Both the position numbers and the translations under genes were made by a program. Source: an uncultured Rivibacter sp. (GTDB lineage Bacteria > Pseudomonadota > Gammaproteobacteria > Burkholderiales > Burkholderiaceae). From it: a DNA stretch of 64,000 bases. Positions 41,411-53,900 of the stretch are shown in pieces. A model generated the notes under the pieces. It had not been told where the DNA came from. It searched no databases and saw nothing but the letters and a program-made list of their open reading frames with translations. Each line of letters starts with the position of its first letter. Positions within the stretch are counted from its first letter, which is position 1. The DNA lies in NCBI GenBank assembly GCA_946480925.1, contig CAMLLU010000030.1:1-64000 (forward strand), in the 5' to 3' direction.

Positions 41411-42808
41411 TCAGGGGCCCTGGCCCCAGGTGACCACCGCATCGACGCCGATGACCTTGTCACCCTCGATGCGGTTGAACAACTCCATGCTGGCGCCCAT
41501 CGCATCGGCGATCTGGCGGCAGATCGACAGGCCCAGGCCCACGCCGCCCTTGGCCGAAGAAAACGGCTGGAACAGGCGCGGGCGGATCTCGTCGTCCAGG
41601 CCCGGGCCTTCGTCCCACACCACCAGCTCGGTGACGCCGGCATAGGTGCGCAGCAGCACGCCCAGCCGGCCTGCGGCCTGCGTGTGGGCAATGGCATTGG
41701 CCAGCAGGTTGCGCACCAGCTCGCCGAGCATCACCGCATCGGCCGGGGCCTGCGCGCCCTCTTCGCCTTCGAGCGCGAAGTCGAGCCGCTTGGCGGCGAT
41801 GAGCGGCGACAGCTCCATCACCGCCTCGCGCGCGACACCCCACAGCGCGACCGGCTGCAGCTGCCCTGCCCGCTTGATCTGCTCGAGCTTGGTGAGGCTC
41901 AGGAGCTGGTTGGCCATGCCGCTGGCGCGGTCCACCGTGTGCAGCATCTGCGGCAGCACCTCGGCGGCCGGCACATCCCCTGCGATGGCCGACTGCAGCT
42001 GCGTGCGCAGCACCGACATCGGGGTGCGCAGCTGGTGCGAGGCGTCGGCCAGGAAGCGGCGCTGCTGCCCCACCCATTCGCGCTGGCGGCGGTGCAGGCC
42101 GTGCATGCGCTCCACCGCCGGCAGCAGTTCGGCCGGCCCGTCGTAGGCCGCGACATCGGTCTGCGGCGACCCCAGTGCCTCTCGTGCACGGTCCAGCCAG
42201 CGCAGCGCGAGCGCCACGCCGCTGGCCGCCACCAGCGTCATCGCCGCGGCCAGCGCATACACCCACAGCAGCGGCTCGCGCGGCAGGTCGCGCAACGACG
42301 GAAAGCGCAGCGCCAGTGGCTCGGCCGACTGCACCATCACGCTGGCGGCATCGTCCGGCGCGCGGCTCACATGGCGCACCGCGGCTGCCGCGCGCACCAG
42401 CGTGCCGTGCAGGTGGGTCACGTAGAGCTCGGGCGTGCCGGCGGACGCCAGCGAGGCGCTCCACGGGTAGGCCGCGAGGCCGCGGTCGCCGGCGAGCCAT
42501 TCACCGTTCATGTCGCTCACCCGGTAATGCGTGGGCATGAACGAAGGCTCGGCGCCCGAGAGCACGCCCGAGCGCGAATGCACCGCATGCCGCGGCTCGG
42601 CCATGCTGCCGCTGGAGCGGCTTTGCACCACCTCGGCAATCGCACTGCGCAGCCGCTCGTCCTGCGCCTCGGCCGTCTGCACGGCGGTGGCGAGGTAGAG
42701 CACCAGCGTGATGCCGCCCACCAGCCCCCACAGGCCGCCCAGCAGCCACACCAGCAGGAAGCGCCGCAAGGACCGGGCGCGCAGGAGCCAGGCGTGCCAT
42801 GTGAGCAT
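41411..42808 (-). CDS. Sensor histidine kinase (TctE/QseC-like)
   Basis: 465 residues with an N-terminal membrane helix (LLVWLLGGLWGLVGGITLVL), a ~130-residue periplasmic domain, a second helix (LLWVYALAAAMTLVAASGVA), then HisKA with ADASHQLRTPMSVL (phospho-His near residue 255) and an ATPase domain (NLLANAIAHT, DEGPGLD, GVGLGLSI). All catalytic boxes are present. ATG 42808 overlaps the stop of the response regulator gene. Confidence 0.92.
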   Translation of the reverse strand: MLTWHAWLLRARSLRRFLLVWLLGGLWGLVGGITLVLYLATAVQTAEAQDERLRSAIAEVVQSRSSGSMAEPRHAVHSRSGVLSGAEPSFMPTHYRVSDMNGEWLAGDRGLAAYPWSASLASAGTPELYVTHLHGTLVRAAAAVRHVSRAPDDAASVMVQSAEPLALRFPSLRDLPREPLLWVYALAAAMTLVAASGVALALRWLDRAREALGSPQTDVAAYDGPAELLPAVERMHGLHRRQREWVGQQRRFLADASHQLRTPMSVLRTQLQSAIAGDVPAAEVLPQMLHTVDRASGMANQLLSLTKLEQIKRAGQLQPVALWGVAREAVMELSPLIAAKRLDFALEGEEGAQAPADAVMLGELVRNLLANAIAHTQAAGRLGVLLRTYAGVTELVVWDEGPGLDDEIRPRLFQPFSSAKGGVGLGLSICRQIADAMGASMELFNRIEGDKVIGVDAVVTWGQGP

Positions 42809-43494
42809 CACCTCGCCGCCTGCGCCACCGTGCTGGCGTCGTCGCACAGCAGGTAGCCCACGCCGCGCAATGTGAGGATCTCGACGCTGGCGCGCTGCAG
42901 CTTCTTGCGCAGCCGGTGCACGATCACCTCGACCGCGTCCACATGTGTCTCGTCGTTGTCGCCGAACACCGCGATGCGCAGCTCTTCCTTGGGCACCACG
43001 TGGTCCACGCGGGACATCAGGCGCTTGAGCAGGTCGCCTTCGCGGGGCGACAGGTCCAGCGGCACCTCGTTGTTGTAGAAGGCGTTGGAGGCGGGCTCGT
43101 AGCGCAGCTGGCCGCAGCGGAGCTCGCCGTCGCGGCCCAGACGCCGCGTCAGCGCGCCCAGCCGCGCCACCAGCTCGTCGAGGTCGAAGGGCTTGGCAAG
43201 GTAGTCGTCGGCCCCCGCGTTGAGCCCGGCCACCCGCTCGCTCACCGCGCCGCGCGCGGTGAGCACGAGCACCGGCACACGGTTGCCGTCGCTGCGCAGC
43301 CGCTGCAGGAGTTCGAGCCCGTCGAGCCGCGGCAGGGTGAGGTCGAGCACCAGCACGTCGAACGGCTTCTTGCGCGCTGCAGCAAGGGCCTCGATGCCGT
43401 CGGCGCAGCACAGCACGTCGAAGCCCCGCGCGGCCAGGCTCTTGCCCAGCGCGCCGGAAAGATCGAAGTCGTCCTCAACCAGCAGCAGTTTCAT
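42808..43494 (-). CDS. OmpR-family response regulator
   Basis: 228 residues. Receiver domain with acidic pocket (VEDD, residues 6-9), phospho-Asp D51 in LVLDLTLPRLDG, conserved Thr and Lys (LTARG, LAKPF). The C-terminal winged helix (LDLSPREGDLLKRLMSRVDH onward, then VEVIVHRLRKKL) binds DNA. It forms a two-component pair with the overlapping kinase gene. ATG 43503 is an alternative start. It lies divergent from the porin gene and so may regulate it. Confidence 0.92.
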   Translation of the reverse strand: MKLLLVEDDFDLSGALGKSLAARGFDVLCCADGIEALAAARKKPFDVLVLDLTLPRLDGLELLQRLRSDGNRVPVLVLTARGAVSERVAGLNAGADDYLAKPFDLDELVARLGALTRRLGRDGELRCGQLRYEPASNAFYNNEVPLDLSPREGDLLKRLMSRVDHVVPKEELRIAVFGDNDETHVDAVEVIVHRLRKKLQRASVEILTLRGVGYLLCDDASTVAQAAR

Positions 43495-43729
43495 GCCGTG
43501 CATCGTGCCACCGTGCGTCTGGTTGCGAACCCGGACTTGCACCACGAGGGCTTGCAAGCCAGCCGAAAGCAACGGCGGATCCGGGCCACCTTGCAATTTG
43601 CTGGCGCCGGCGTAGCGGGTAGATCCGTTTGTTCGTGCCTGCGCATCCATGAAGCATTGCCGCGCGCCACACACGGAGCGCGAACGGCAATCGCCCTGCC
43701 GCACCGGCGGGCCTATCCACGGAGACTTC

Positions 43730-44827
43730 ATGAGAACCAGCCTCACCACCCTTGCACTGGCAGCCTGCGCGCTGCTCGCATCCCACGGCGCCCATGCGCA
43801 GTTCACCCTCTACGGCCGCGCCAACGTCGACTTCGAGAAAACCAGGCTCGGCGGCACGCCGGCGGCAGACGCCTTCGGCGGCAACCAGCGCGTGTCGAGC
43901 AACTCGTCGCGCTTCGGCCTGCGCGCGGCCACCGAGATCGAAGGCATCAAGGTGTTCGCCCAGCTCGAGTCCGGCGTGAGCTGGGACGCGGGCGGCGACA
44001 CGCTGGCCGGTCGCGACACCTTCGTCGGGCTCGAGGGCGTGTTCGGCAAGTTCCGCCTCGGCAAGATGGACACGCCGATGAAGGACCTGGGCGGCCTCAC
44101 CGACCGTTTCAAGGGCACCGGCATCCAGGACGACGGCTCCATCGCCGTGCTGGGCGGCTCGAACAACGGCTTCGGCCGGCGCCAGAGCAATTCGCTGCGC
44201 TACGACTCGCCCGACTTCGCCGGCTTCGGCGCCGCGCTCCAGTACGGCCTCGACAACGAGGACAAGGGCTCGGGCGAGCAGAAGAAGCTCGTCAGCCTGT
44301 CGCTCACCTGGCGCATCGCCAGGCTCAAGGCGATGGCGGCGTGGGAGCAGCACCGCAACTTCAACGCCACCGGCTTCAAGGACGACGCCTGGCGGCTGGG
44401 GGCCAACTACGACTTTGGCTTCCTCAACATCGGCGCGGGCTTCAACAAGCTCAACTACGAGCTGCCGGTGGGCACCGCGAGCCGCAAGTACGCCACCGTG
44501 ACCGCGGCCGTGCCGGTGGGCAAAGGCGCCTTCAGCCTGCGCTACGGCCAGGCCGGCGACGTGAGCGGCTCGGCGCCCGGCGGCACCACCGTGGTGGGCG
44601 CCGACGCGGCGGCGCTGTTCGTGGGGGCCGATTCGGGCGCCCGCCAGATGACCTTCGGCTACGAGCACAACATCTTCAAGGGCGCCCAGGCCTACGCCTA
44701 CTGGACGAAGATCAGCAACGACACCAACGCCAACTACCGCTTTGGCGTGAACCCGCTGAACGTGGCGGCCGCGGGCGCGGGGGCCGATCCGTCGGGCTTC
44801 GTGATCGGCATGCTGTACGACTTCTGA
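43730..44827 (+). CDS. Outer-membrane porin (Neisseria/Comamonas type)
   Basis: 365 residues, signal peptide SLTTLALAACALLASHGAHA, then FTLYGRANVDFEKT, the typical start of gram-negative porins of betaproteobacteria. Alternating beta strands run to the end (FVIGMLYDF, C-terminal Phe as required for outer-membrane assembly). The SD GGAGACTTC precedes the ATG. Probably a trimeric general porin or one specific to the substrate of the neighbouring importer. Confidence 0.92.
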   Translation: MRTSLTTLALAACALLASHGAHAQFTLYGRANVDFEKTRLGGTPAADAFGGNQRVSSNSSRFGLRAATEIEGIKVFAQLESGVSWDAGGDTLAGRDTFVGLEGVFGKFRLGKMDTPMKDLGGLTDRFKGTGIQDDGSIAVLGGSNNGFGRRQSNSLRYDSPDFAGFGAALQYGLDNEDKGSGEQKKLVSLSLTWRIARLKAMAAWEQHRNFNATGFKDDAWRLGANYDFGFLNIGAGFNKLNYELPVGTASRKYATVTAAVPVGKGAFSLRYGQAGDVSGSAPGGTTVVGADAAALFVGADSGARQMTFGYEHNIFKGAQAYAYWTKISNDTNANYRFGVNPLNVAAAGAGADPSGFVIGMLYDF

Positions 44828-44833
44828 GTCTGA

Positions 44834-44895
44834 GGCACGAGGCGCCGGCGACAGCCTGCGTCTCGTGCCGAGCGCCTGCGCCATGCAGGCGCTCG
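44834..44895. terminator. Double hairpin between porin and giant gene
   Basis: GGCACGAG (44834-44841) pairs with CTCGTGCC (44862-44869), and CGAGCGCCTGC (44869-44879) pairs with GCAGGCGCTCG (44885-44895), an 11-bp perfect stem with loop GCCAT. Placed between convergent genes, it is a likely bidirectional terminator. Confidence 0.65.
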
Positions 44896-44922
44896 GGGGC
44901 AGGCCTTGCGGCTTGGGCGCTC

Positions 44923-47900
44923 TCAAGCCATCCGCTCTCCCACCTTCACCTTCCAGCCGTCCACCAGCGTGTCGGGGTCTCCCTCGATGTTGGTGACGAC
45001 GCCGTCCATCAGACGCTTGTCGAACCGCGGATTGAGGTTGAACAGCTGGGTCAGCGCTTCGCTGACCACATGATTGCGGCCGCCCTCCTGCTTGGCCTTG
45101 TCGAGTGCCGGGCCGGCCAGCAGCGTCGTCACGTTGTGCTCGGAGATGCCCCACAGCGTGGCAGTCTTGGCGTTGCTGCCGTCCACGGTGACGTAGACCG
45201 GCTGCAGGGCCGGCGGCAATGGGTCGCGATCGGGCGGCAGCCCGGGGTCGTCGGGGTCGCTGCCGGGTGGCCTGGTGCTGGTGCCCGGCGTCGGCGTTGC
45301 CGATGGTCGCTGGGTCGGGGAGGCAGACGGCCCGCTGGTCACCGACGGACTGGGCGTCACGCTCGGCCCCGTGGTGACCGGGGGGCTGCCGCTCGTGCCC
45401 GGCGCAGGCACCTGGTCGGCCGGTTGGTGCAGCCAGTCATTCACCCCGCTGGCCGCCTGCTTCAACCCCCAGACCGTCCACTCGACGAGGTTCTTGGCGT
45501 TGTCGTCCTTCTTCGGCGCGAAGAAAGCGTTGTAGACCGCCGGAGCGACCGGCACCAGTGCGATGGACCCCACCGCGCTCCACTTCAGGATCTTGGTGGT
45601 GGTAGGCGCTGCGCCGTTGCGCAGCGCCGGAATCTGCTGCAGCCCGACCCATGCCACGGTCAGCCCAGCTTGCGTGTAGGAGGCGTATCCGAGCAGGTGG
45701 AGTCCCGCTTCCTGCAGACCGACGCCCACCGCGACGGCTCGCCCAGCGCTGGCGAGGCCGAAAAAGTCTCGCCACTTGTTCCACTTGTCCTTGTCGATCT
45801 GCGCGTTCGTGAGCTCCTTGTCGAGAGCCGGGTCCGCGGCGCGTGTCTGCTTCTCGTCGAGGCCGCTGGCCTTCATCGCTGCCTTGAGCTTGGCCTTCAC
45901 GTTGTCCAGGTGGTCCACCTTGATGTTGTACTTGTAGTTGGCCCACAGCGAGCCGCCGGCCAGCAAGTCGGCGAAATGCGCCACACCGGTCGTGACCGAG
46001 CTGATCCGCATTGGCTTGAAGAACCAGCCCACGAACACGTTGGTGCTCGCCACCAGCGTGGCGCGACGGCTGGTGAGGCCGAGCCGAGAGCTCGGCGCGT
46101 TGGTGCTGCCGGCATTGCCTTCGGCGGCCTGAGCGCTCACGTATCCGGGCTTCTCGGGGTCGGCCGCCACCTCGAGCAGCATCTTGTACAAGTCGCCATG
46201 CGCGCGGCGCAGCTCCTGGCGCTCTTCGACCCGGCGCTCGAACGCCTTGCGCACCTCCGGAAACCGGCGCAGCAGCCGCGCCTCGGGCGAGTTGTCCTTC
46301 GACGCCGGATCGGCCGCTCGGGCCAGCTCGCTGCGGTCCATGTTGCTCAGGCGGCGCAGCAGCTCGTGGCGCACCACAGGGGTCTTCTGACCGAACATTC
46401 CGTCGCGCTGCCTGAAGCGAACCAGCTGGATGAAGTCGCTCACACCCGGTGCACGCAGATAGCTCTTCGGCGCGAGCGCCACTTCGTCGGGATGCTGGAT
46501 GGTGTCAAGCCGGAACTGCCTGGCCGGCGGTGCGTCGGCGCCCATGGCGCCGAGTTTCTGCCTGAAGGTCTCAGCCACCTCTTGGACCTTCCAGATGTCG
46601 GTGTACAGCTCATCGATCTTCGACCGCTCCATCAGGTTGTCGCCGCGCCAGCCGGAACCTCTGGTCACCTTGCCAATGAGCTTTTCCGCCAGGCCCAGGT
46701 TGCCCGTTGTGGCGGCGGCATAGGCTTCCTTGGTCCGCTGAGATGCGGTGAGGTAGGCGCCGCGCCCAAAGCTCGACAGCGGCTGCGTCGCGTAGCCCGC
46801 GCCGGGATGCTTGAGGGCGGTTGCAGGCCATGGGAAGAACGACGCGGCGCCCTCCGCGGCGATCCGGGCTCCAGCCGCCCCGTAGGTGAATACCTTGGCG
46901 CGGATCTGCTTTTTCTCGCCCGTTCTCCTGTGAGTCGGCGTGTGCGTCAACACGTCCTTGACGGCCTCCTTCCACGTCGCAGCCACCTCGGTGGAACAGC
47001 CGAGTTCAGTGCCGTGGCGCGTGTTCGGAATGCCGATCGGCAGCTGCGCGCCGTCGCGGCCCACGTGCACCGCGCCGATGATCTCCGAACTGTCGAACTG
47101 CTGGCGCTTGCGCGGCAAGCCCTTCGCCGCATCAGGCACCAGCCGGTGCACCCAGCCGCCACCGTTTTCCTCGGCAGCCTTCGCGGCTGCCGCGTGGGTC
47201 TCATAGAGTTTTCGACCCTTCACGCCAGCGCCGCTGAAGATGGTGTCGTGGGGCCCCACCTTCGAGACGACGAACTTGACGCGCGAGTTGATCTCTGGCT
47301 CGTCGGTGAGGCTCTTCAACACTGCTGCCTCATCGGCGGAGGTCTTCAGCGGCGGCACTTTCGAGCCGTGCTGGGCGGCCAGCTGCTGGCGGTGGATGTA
47401 TCCGTCCGCTCCCCGAGCCACCTCGTCCCAGGTGTTGCGACGCCGGCCGAACGAAGTGGGTTGCAACGCATCGCCTTGCGCATCGAACCCAGGCTTCCCG
47501 GCATTGGAGGACAGCCCTGAGACCAAACCCTGCGGCCCCTGCGCCGGTGCGTCGTGCGGCGAAGTCGCCAGGAATCGCCGCAGCTGCGGCCCCGACATCA
47601 CCGTCATGTCCGCCGGCGGCTTGCCGCCCTGGTGCGTGACGATCACGTGCACATCCGATGCGTCGAAGTTCCTGACATGGCGACCGGCCTGCGCGTCGAT
47701 CACGTCCACACCGTTGCTACGCCGCACGAAGTTCACGATGTGCAGATCTGCGCCGCCGCCGCCCATCGTGATGAAGCCGCGCGAGCCTTCGGGCAGCGTT
47801 GCGACGCGTGCCAGCGCATCGCCAGAGTTGCTGAAGGCCGCCGTGGGCGCATCGCCGTACAGCGCAAACACCTGCGCCAGCGTCTTGGCGCTCGAAGGCA

Positions 47901-50900
47901 CGGCCTGCAGCAGCGTGCCAGGCGAACTCATCATCCGATCGAGCGTCACGGCGCTGTTGATGCAGTTGGTGTCCGAGCGCGTCGGGTTCACGTTGCGCGC
48001 CAGGGCGTGTTCATCGCCATGCGTGATGCGCCACGGCTTCGCGCCTTCACCCTGCGTTCCCGTGGCCTGCTGGCGCTCGATCGGAACGCGGCTGCCGCCG
48101 GGCGTCCGGATGCTGCGCTGGTACTGCAGCGGCGGGTGGTACGGATCGGCGGCTGGGCGGAAATGCAGGTTGGTCGCGTCGGGGTAGCCCGCGTGGATGT
48201 GGCCATGCACCTGTTGCATCGAATGCGCCGCGTTGATCTGGTGCGGGGCCGCCAGCGCGGGAAATCCCTCATGCCCTTCGCTGCCCAGGCCCAGCGCGCG
48301 GGCGAATTCGATCTGGTGGTAATAGGCGCGCGCTTCCAGGTCGCCGCCGAACACCTCACTGCCGCGCTGGTGCACACCGCTGTCCACCACCTTGTCGCCG
48401 ACACGGATCTGGTAAGGGCGCCCGATGTCGAGCTGTGTCAGGTGATCCAGCGCATGCGTGCCTTCATGCACGGCATCGAGCAGCAGCGCCCATGGGTCGC
48501 TGTCGCGGTTCAGAAAGATGCGGTGGCCACGCGCGAACGCCAACGGCACGTCCGTATTCTGGGTGGTACGCGCACGCTGGAATTCCGGCGCGCTCAGCAG
48601 GTTGAACTCGATGTCGCCGTTGTCCAGGGCCCGCGCGATGCGCGTCGACTGCGGCGTGACGCCTCGCAGCGTGTTGGCGAAGTCGGCGGCCGTTTCCAAC
48701 TGCGGCGGGCGCGACGGCCGGATCTGGTAAGTCTGCGGGCGCGGTGTGACCAGCGGCGTCCAGCCGTTGATCTCCACCGGTGTACCCGCATGTTCGAGCC
48801 GCCGCCAGGCGGCGAGCACCTGGCGCTGGAAAAGCTCTGGCATGTGGGTGGAGGTCATGCGGACGCTCTGCGGTGTGCCATAGAGCGTCTCAACCGCTTC
48901 GAGGTATTGCTGCGGCGTGGCTTCAGGCGCTTCTTGTCGCATCACGTGCAGCAGCTCTTTCTGCACGGCCGGATGCAAGGCCGCGCGCTGCAGCGTGTCA
49001 TGAAACCAGCCGGGGGCGGCTGGTGCCGCATCGTCGGCGTCGCGCGCCCTGGCCGCGAGCGTGAGTTCGTCTTGCGGCGATCGGCGATTGGGATTGCGCA
49101 CAGCGGCCCCTGGCTGGTTGGCTGGCGCAATTTCGTCTGTGCGGGCGCGCGCATGTGGATTGCGCAGGTCGCGGTGCGTGGGGATCGTGCGACCCGAACC
49201 TTCGCTGGCGAGCCGTCCGGACGATGGCCGATCGTTCAGCGGGCGGCCGTGATCTGTGGTGCGCTTGAGGTTTGTGGTGTTCAGGTTGGAAAGCACGATC
49301 TTGCTGCCTTCGTCCAGGGCGGCCGGCTTCACAACCTTGATGGATGAGGTCCCTTCTGGCGCCTGTCTCCACCAGGAAGGCCGCTCGCGCAGCGGGGCCA
49401 GCGGGTCGGGTGCAGGCTCCCCGTCCTGCCTGCCCGTTGCGGGCCGCGTGTGCTTGGCCGGCACCACCGCGCCATCGGCCGGCACCACCGTCGTGCCGTC
49501 GCGACTGCCGGAGGCCTGTGTGGGCAAGACTTCAGGTTCGCCGTTTGTGGTCGGGCGGCCCACCTGCTGGGTGGTCCGCGGCGCGCCGGTGGTCGAGCCC
49601 GCGTTGCTCCAGCCGTCGCGCAGCCCGACGTGCACCCGCGTGTAGCCCCTGGCAAACACCGGCGACGCAAAGCCCGCTGCATTGAGCCCCAGCATCGCGA
49701 TCTGCTGGTTGCGCTCGCTGGGCGACATGTTGTCCCAGTTCTGGATCAGGTGGCGCACGCCCTCTTCCATGGCGACGCCGCTGCCCACGGCCAGTGGCTT
49801 GGCCGCGGCCTGTGCCGGCTTGCCCCAGGCCGCCGCGCGCTGCGCATACGCGACGCCCTGCTGCAGGTCGGCAGCCTGCTGCGCCGTGAGCTTGGTAACG
49901 TCGGTCACGTCGCCCACCCGGTCGAATGCCGCCTTGGAGCGCAGCGCCAGCATCGTGGCGCGACCCGAGGCGCCCACCACCGGCACGCTCAGGGCCGACA
50001 GGCCGAGGTTCAACCAGTCCATGCGCGCCTGCGCGTTGGTGAAGGGGTTGACGCTCTGGCCGTGGTCGGCCTGGCGCTGCAGGCTCTGTGCGGAAGTCAC
50101 CACGCCATAGGTGCCGGCCGCCACCAGGCTGACCGAAGCGACCGCGATGGCCGCGCCCGGCACCGACAGGGTGCCCATCGATCCCACCGTGAGCACCACG
50201 CCGGCCACCAGCCCCACGCCTGCGACCACGTAGTCGATCTTGGAGACGCGGCGGAAGGTTTCCCAGCCGGTTTCGGTGCGTGCATCGGCCACCAGCAGCT
50301 TCACGTTGCCCTTGTCGTCGAGGGTGAACTTGCCGTCCTCGGGCATCACCAGCTTCACGTCCTCGACCGGCAGGCTGTTGTTGGCCCGGTAGTCGTCGAG
50401 GCTCTTGTATTCCCAGCCCTGCTCGTCGACGTACCTGACCTGGCCGTTGTCGCCTTCGACCTTGAAGATCGCGGTCTTGACGATGCCGCCGTTCTTCTCG
50501 TCGAGGCCGTAGACCACCGGCAGCACGGTGACCTTGGCATCGTCGCCGCCGAGCTCGACGATCTTGTCGACCACGTTCCCGCGCAGCTCCTTCTGCTCCT
50601 TCACCAGGTTGCCGTAGAGGTCCTGCGTCTTCGTGAGCTGCTGGTTGTAGGCCGGGCTGTTCGGATCAAGCTCGACGCTGGGCTGCCAGCCCAGCGCCTG
50701 CGACACCAGGTTGCCCAGGTGCGTGCGCCCTTGCATCGTGATGGCCTCGCCGCCGTACTGCACGTAGTGGTCGTTGATGACCGCCTGTGCCATCACCTGC
50801 GGGTTGCTGTCGAACAGCCGGTACAGCGCCCCCGGGTCGTTGTGCTCGCCGGGCTTGAGGTTCTGCGAGATGAAAGCCTGCTCGTCGGCGCGCGCCCCGG

Positions 50901-53900
50901 CGTTGGCCGCCTGCCGCCGCTTGACGAGGTCGTAGTCGCCCTTGGCCTGCTGCAGCGCCTTCCAGGTGTCGGAGCTCTTCTCGGAGCCGGCGAGCCAGGG
51001 GTTCTCGCGCTTCCAGGTGTCATGGGCGGTCTGCGCCGAGTCGACCTTGCGCTGCGCGCGATCGGTGTGCAGCTTGTCGCGGGCGCCCTGCCAGTCCTTG
51101 ATGGCCTTCAAGGCCAGGTCGCGCTGGTCGTCTGCCGTCTCGCCGGGTGGCTTGGCATAGCACATGGCATCGGGGCGGCCGGCGCGCTTGTTCGCGTCGT
51201 ACTCTTGTCGTTCCCGGTTGCTCGACTGCCACAGGAGCACGGCATCGACGGCCGCCTGCTCCTTGCGCGCGATGTCCTCGAGCGCAATCGCGTCGTCGAG
51301 CTTGGTCTTGAGCTCGGTGCGGTCGCCCGTGCCTTGGTCGTAGTTCTGCTGTGCCAGCTTGCGGGCGTCGGTGGCGTCGGTGAGCGCCTTGTCCACCTGC
51401 GGCTTGCGCTTGGCCAGGTCGTCGGTGAGCAGCAGCGTCGGCCGAGGCTTGCCGTCCAGCCCCAGCACCGGGGGCTGGGGCTCGGCCGGGGGGAGTGTCT
51501 GGCCCTTCAGCTTCAGGTCGTCAAGGAACTTGGTGCGGCCGACGTCGGCCTCGTAGGCCAGGCGCTTGGTATCCCAAAGCTTCGCGGTCACGCCGTGCAT
51601 CTCGAACTTGTCGCTGCGCGAGGCCACCATGCCGGCGCGGCCCGCCGCGACGTAGGTCTTGAAGCTGACGTAGTACTTGCCGTCCTTGTGCTCGATCTGG
51701 GTGCCGTCCTTGAGCTCCCAGGTTCCGTCGGGCTTGATCTTGGTGCCATCGCTCAGCACGCGGGTGCCGTCGTCCTCCTTCTTGGCCGTGCGCAGCAGCT
51801 CGTCGTAGTTGGACGGCGGCTTCACGTCGTAGGTGGGGTCGAAGCCGTCCGGCTGGTCCTTGAGGTTCGAGGCGAAGTTGTAGCCGCCCCGCGTGTAGCC
51901 CTCCTTGGGCTTCACGAAACCGAAGTTGTCGTACTGGTTCTGCGCCGCATCGGCTCGATAACGGGTGTCGGCCTGCTGGACGAGGCTCTGGTCGTTGTCG
52001 ACCGCCAGCTTGAGCTGGTCGTACTTGTCGAGCGCGGCCTGGTAGGCCTGGTCCTTCTTGACCTTGTCGTCGCCGGTGGCGTTCTGCCATTCGGTGCGGG
52101 CAGTCTCGACCGTCTGCTCCTGCGTCTTGAGCAGCTTCTGGTTGCCGTCGAGCCGGGTGCGCGCCGCCTTCACCTGCTCTGGCGAGAACTCCGGCGGCTT
52201 GAGCGCATTGGTGACGGCAGTGCGTGCCTTGTCGCGCAGGTCGTTCACCCGTTGCCGGGCCTGCGCCTCGGTCATCGTCGGGCACCGGTTGGCCGATCCC
52301 GGGTTCTGGATCTCGGCCAGCTCACGCTGCGCCTGTCGCAGGTCCTTGACGGCCTTCAGCGCGTCGACCATGCCCTGGGCCTGCCGCTGCAGTTGCAGCT
52401 TGCCCCCCAGGTCCGCTTCCAGGTCGGCGATCGTGTCCGCCGAGGCGCCGTACCTGCGCGCCGCGGTCAGTGCGCTCTGCGCCGCGGTCACGCCGTCGTT
52501 GGCATCGGTGAGCTTCTTGTTGATGTCACCTTCGGCTCCCAGCCAGGCCTGGCTGTCGAGCCGGCCCGGGGACTGGCCGTCGCCGGTGCCGAACATGTCC
52601 TCGAGCGTGAGCTTGAGCTTGGCCTGTGCCTGGTCTGCCGCGAGCTGGGCGCCGCCCACCGTCTTGCCGTCCTTCTGCTCGCCGTTCACGCCCACGTGGG
52701 CTTCCCACAGCTGGGCGGTCACGGGGTTGAGCTCCTGCTTGCTCTGAGTGCCCCGCGGCCCGGACGTCACGTAGTACCACTTGCCGTCGATCTGCTGGAC
52801 GTTCTTGCCGGCGTCGGTGCCAGGCGTGGCCCAGAAGGTCTTGTCGTAGCCGTCGGGCGTGATCGTGCGGGTGGTCTTGGTGCCGCGGTGGTTGTACTCG
52901 ACCTCCTTGAGCTGCGGCTGGTTGCCCTTCTCGGCTTCCCATGCGGCCTTGGCATCGGCTAGGTTGCCCTTGGCATCGAACAGCTCGAGCTTGGCCGAGG
53001 CGTCGTCCCGCAGGTCGTGGGCCAGCGTCTGCTCGTCGATGGCGCCGTCGAGCAGCTTCTCTGCCTTGGCGATGGCGTCCTTGTCGCCGCTCGCCTGGGC
53101 CTTGACATAGCCGGCCTGCGCGTCACGCACCTTGATGTCGGCGATGTCCGATTCGTACTCCGAGTCCGTCGCGTCACCCTGCAGCTTCAGGCGGTCCGCC
53201 TTGGCCTGCGCCTCATCGGCGGCCTTGCGCAGGCGCTTGGCCTCGGCGCGCGCGTCCTGCTGGGCAGTGACCTGCGAATCGGTGGAGGCCGACGTGAAGT
53301 TCTTGGCATAGGCTTCCGCCGCGTCGGCCTTCTCGTCGGCCGTCTTCGCGTCCTGGCGGGCCTTGTCGTAGTCGACCTGCGCCGTCTTGCGCGCGTCGTA
53401 CTGCTCCATGCGCAGCTGGCGGGCCGCCGGGCTTTCGCCTTTCACCTCTGCCTTGGCCGCGCCGAGCGACTCGTCGAAGGCCTTGGGGTCGAAGACGCCG
53501 CCTTCCTCGAGGCGTTTGCGGATGTCGGCTGCCTGCTTGTCGATGGCGGCGTTCGCGTCACCGCCCTTGGCCTGCGCGGTGACCCCTGCCGTGCGCATCT
53601 CCTGCTGCGCGGCATCGAGCCACTCGCCCAAGGCCTTGTTGGCCTTGTCCTTCTGCTCCTGCGTCGGCTGCTCGCCGCGGACCATGGCATCGAACGCCGG
53701 CTTGGCCGCCTCCTGGGCCTTGGTCTGCAGGTCCTTCGTGCGCGCCGAGGCTCCATCGAGTGCCTGGTCGCCCTTCTGCTCCGGCGCCTCGTACAGCGCC
53801 ACCACCTTCTTGGCCAGGTCGACTTCCTTCTGGGCGGCCTGCGTGCCCTCTGACGGCGCCCCCGCCTTGTGCCCCTGCTGCGCGTCCTGCAGCTTGCTGT

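Noticed and set aside
42916..47520. Plus-strand open frame of 1,534 codons across response regulator, porin and giant gene
   Set aside because: It crosses several well-supported genes in other frames and has the His/Arg/Gln-rich look of a shadow.
49450..52962. Plus-strand frame of 1,170 codons inside the giant gene
   Set aside because: Antisense by-product of coiled-coil coding sequence; no start signal, no domain.
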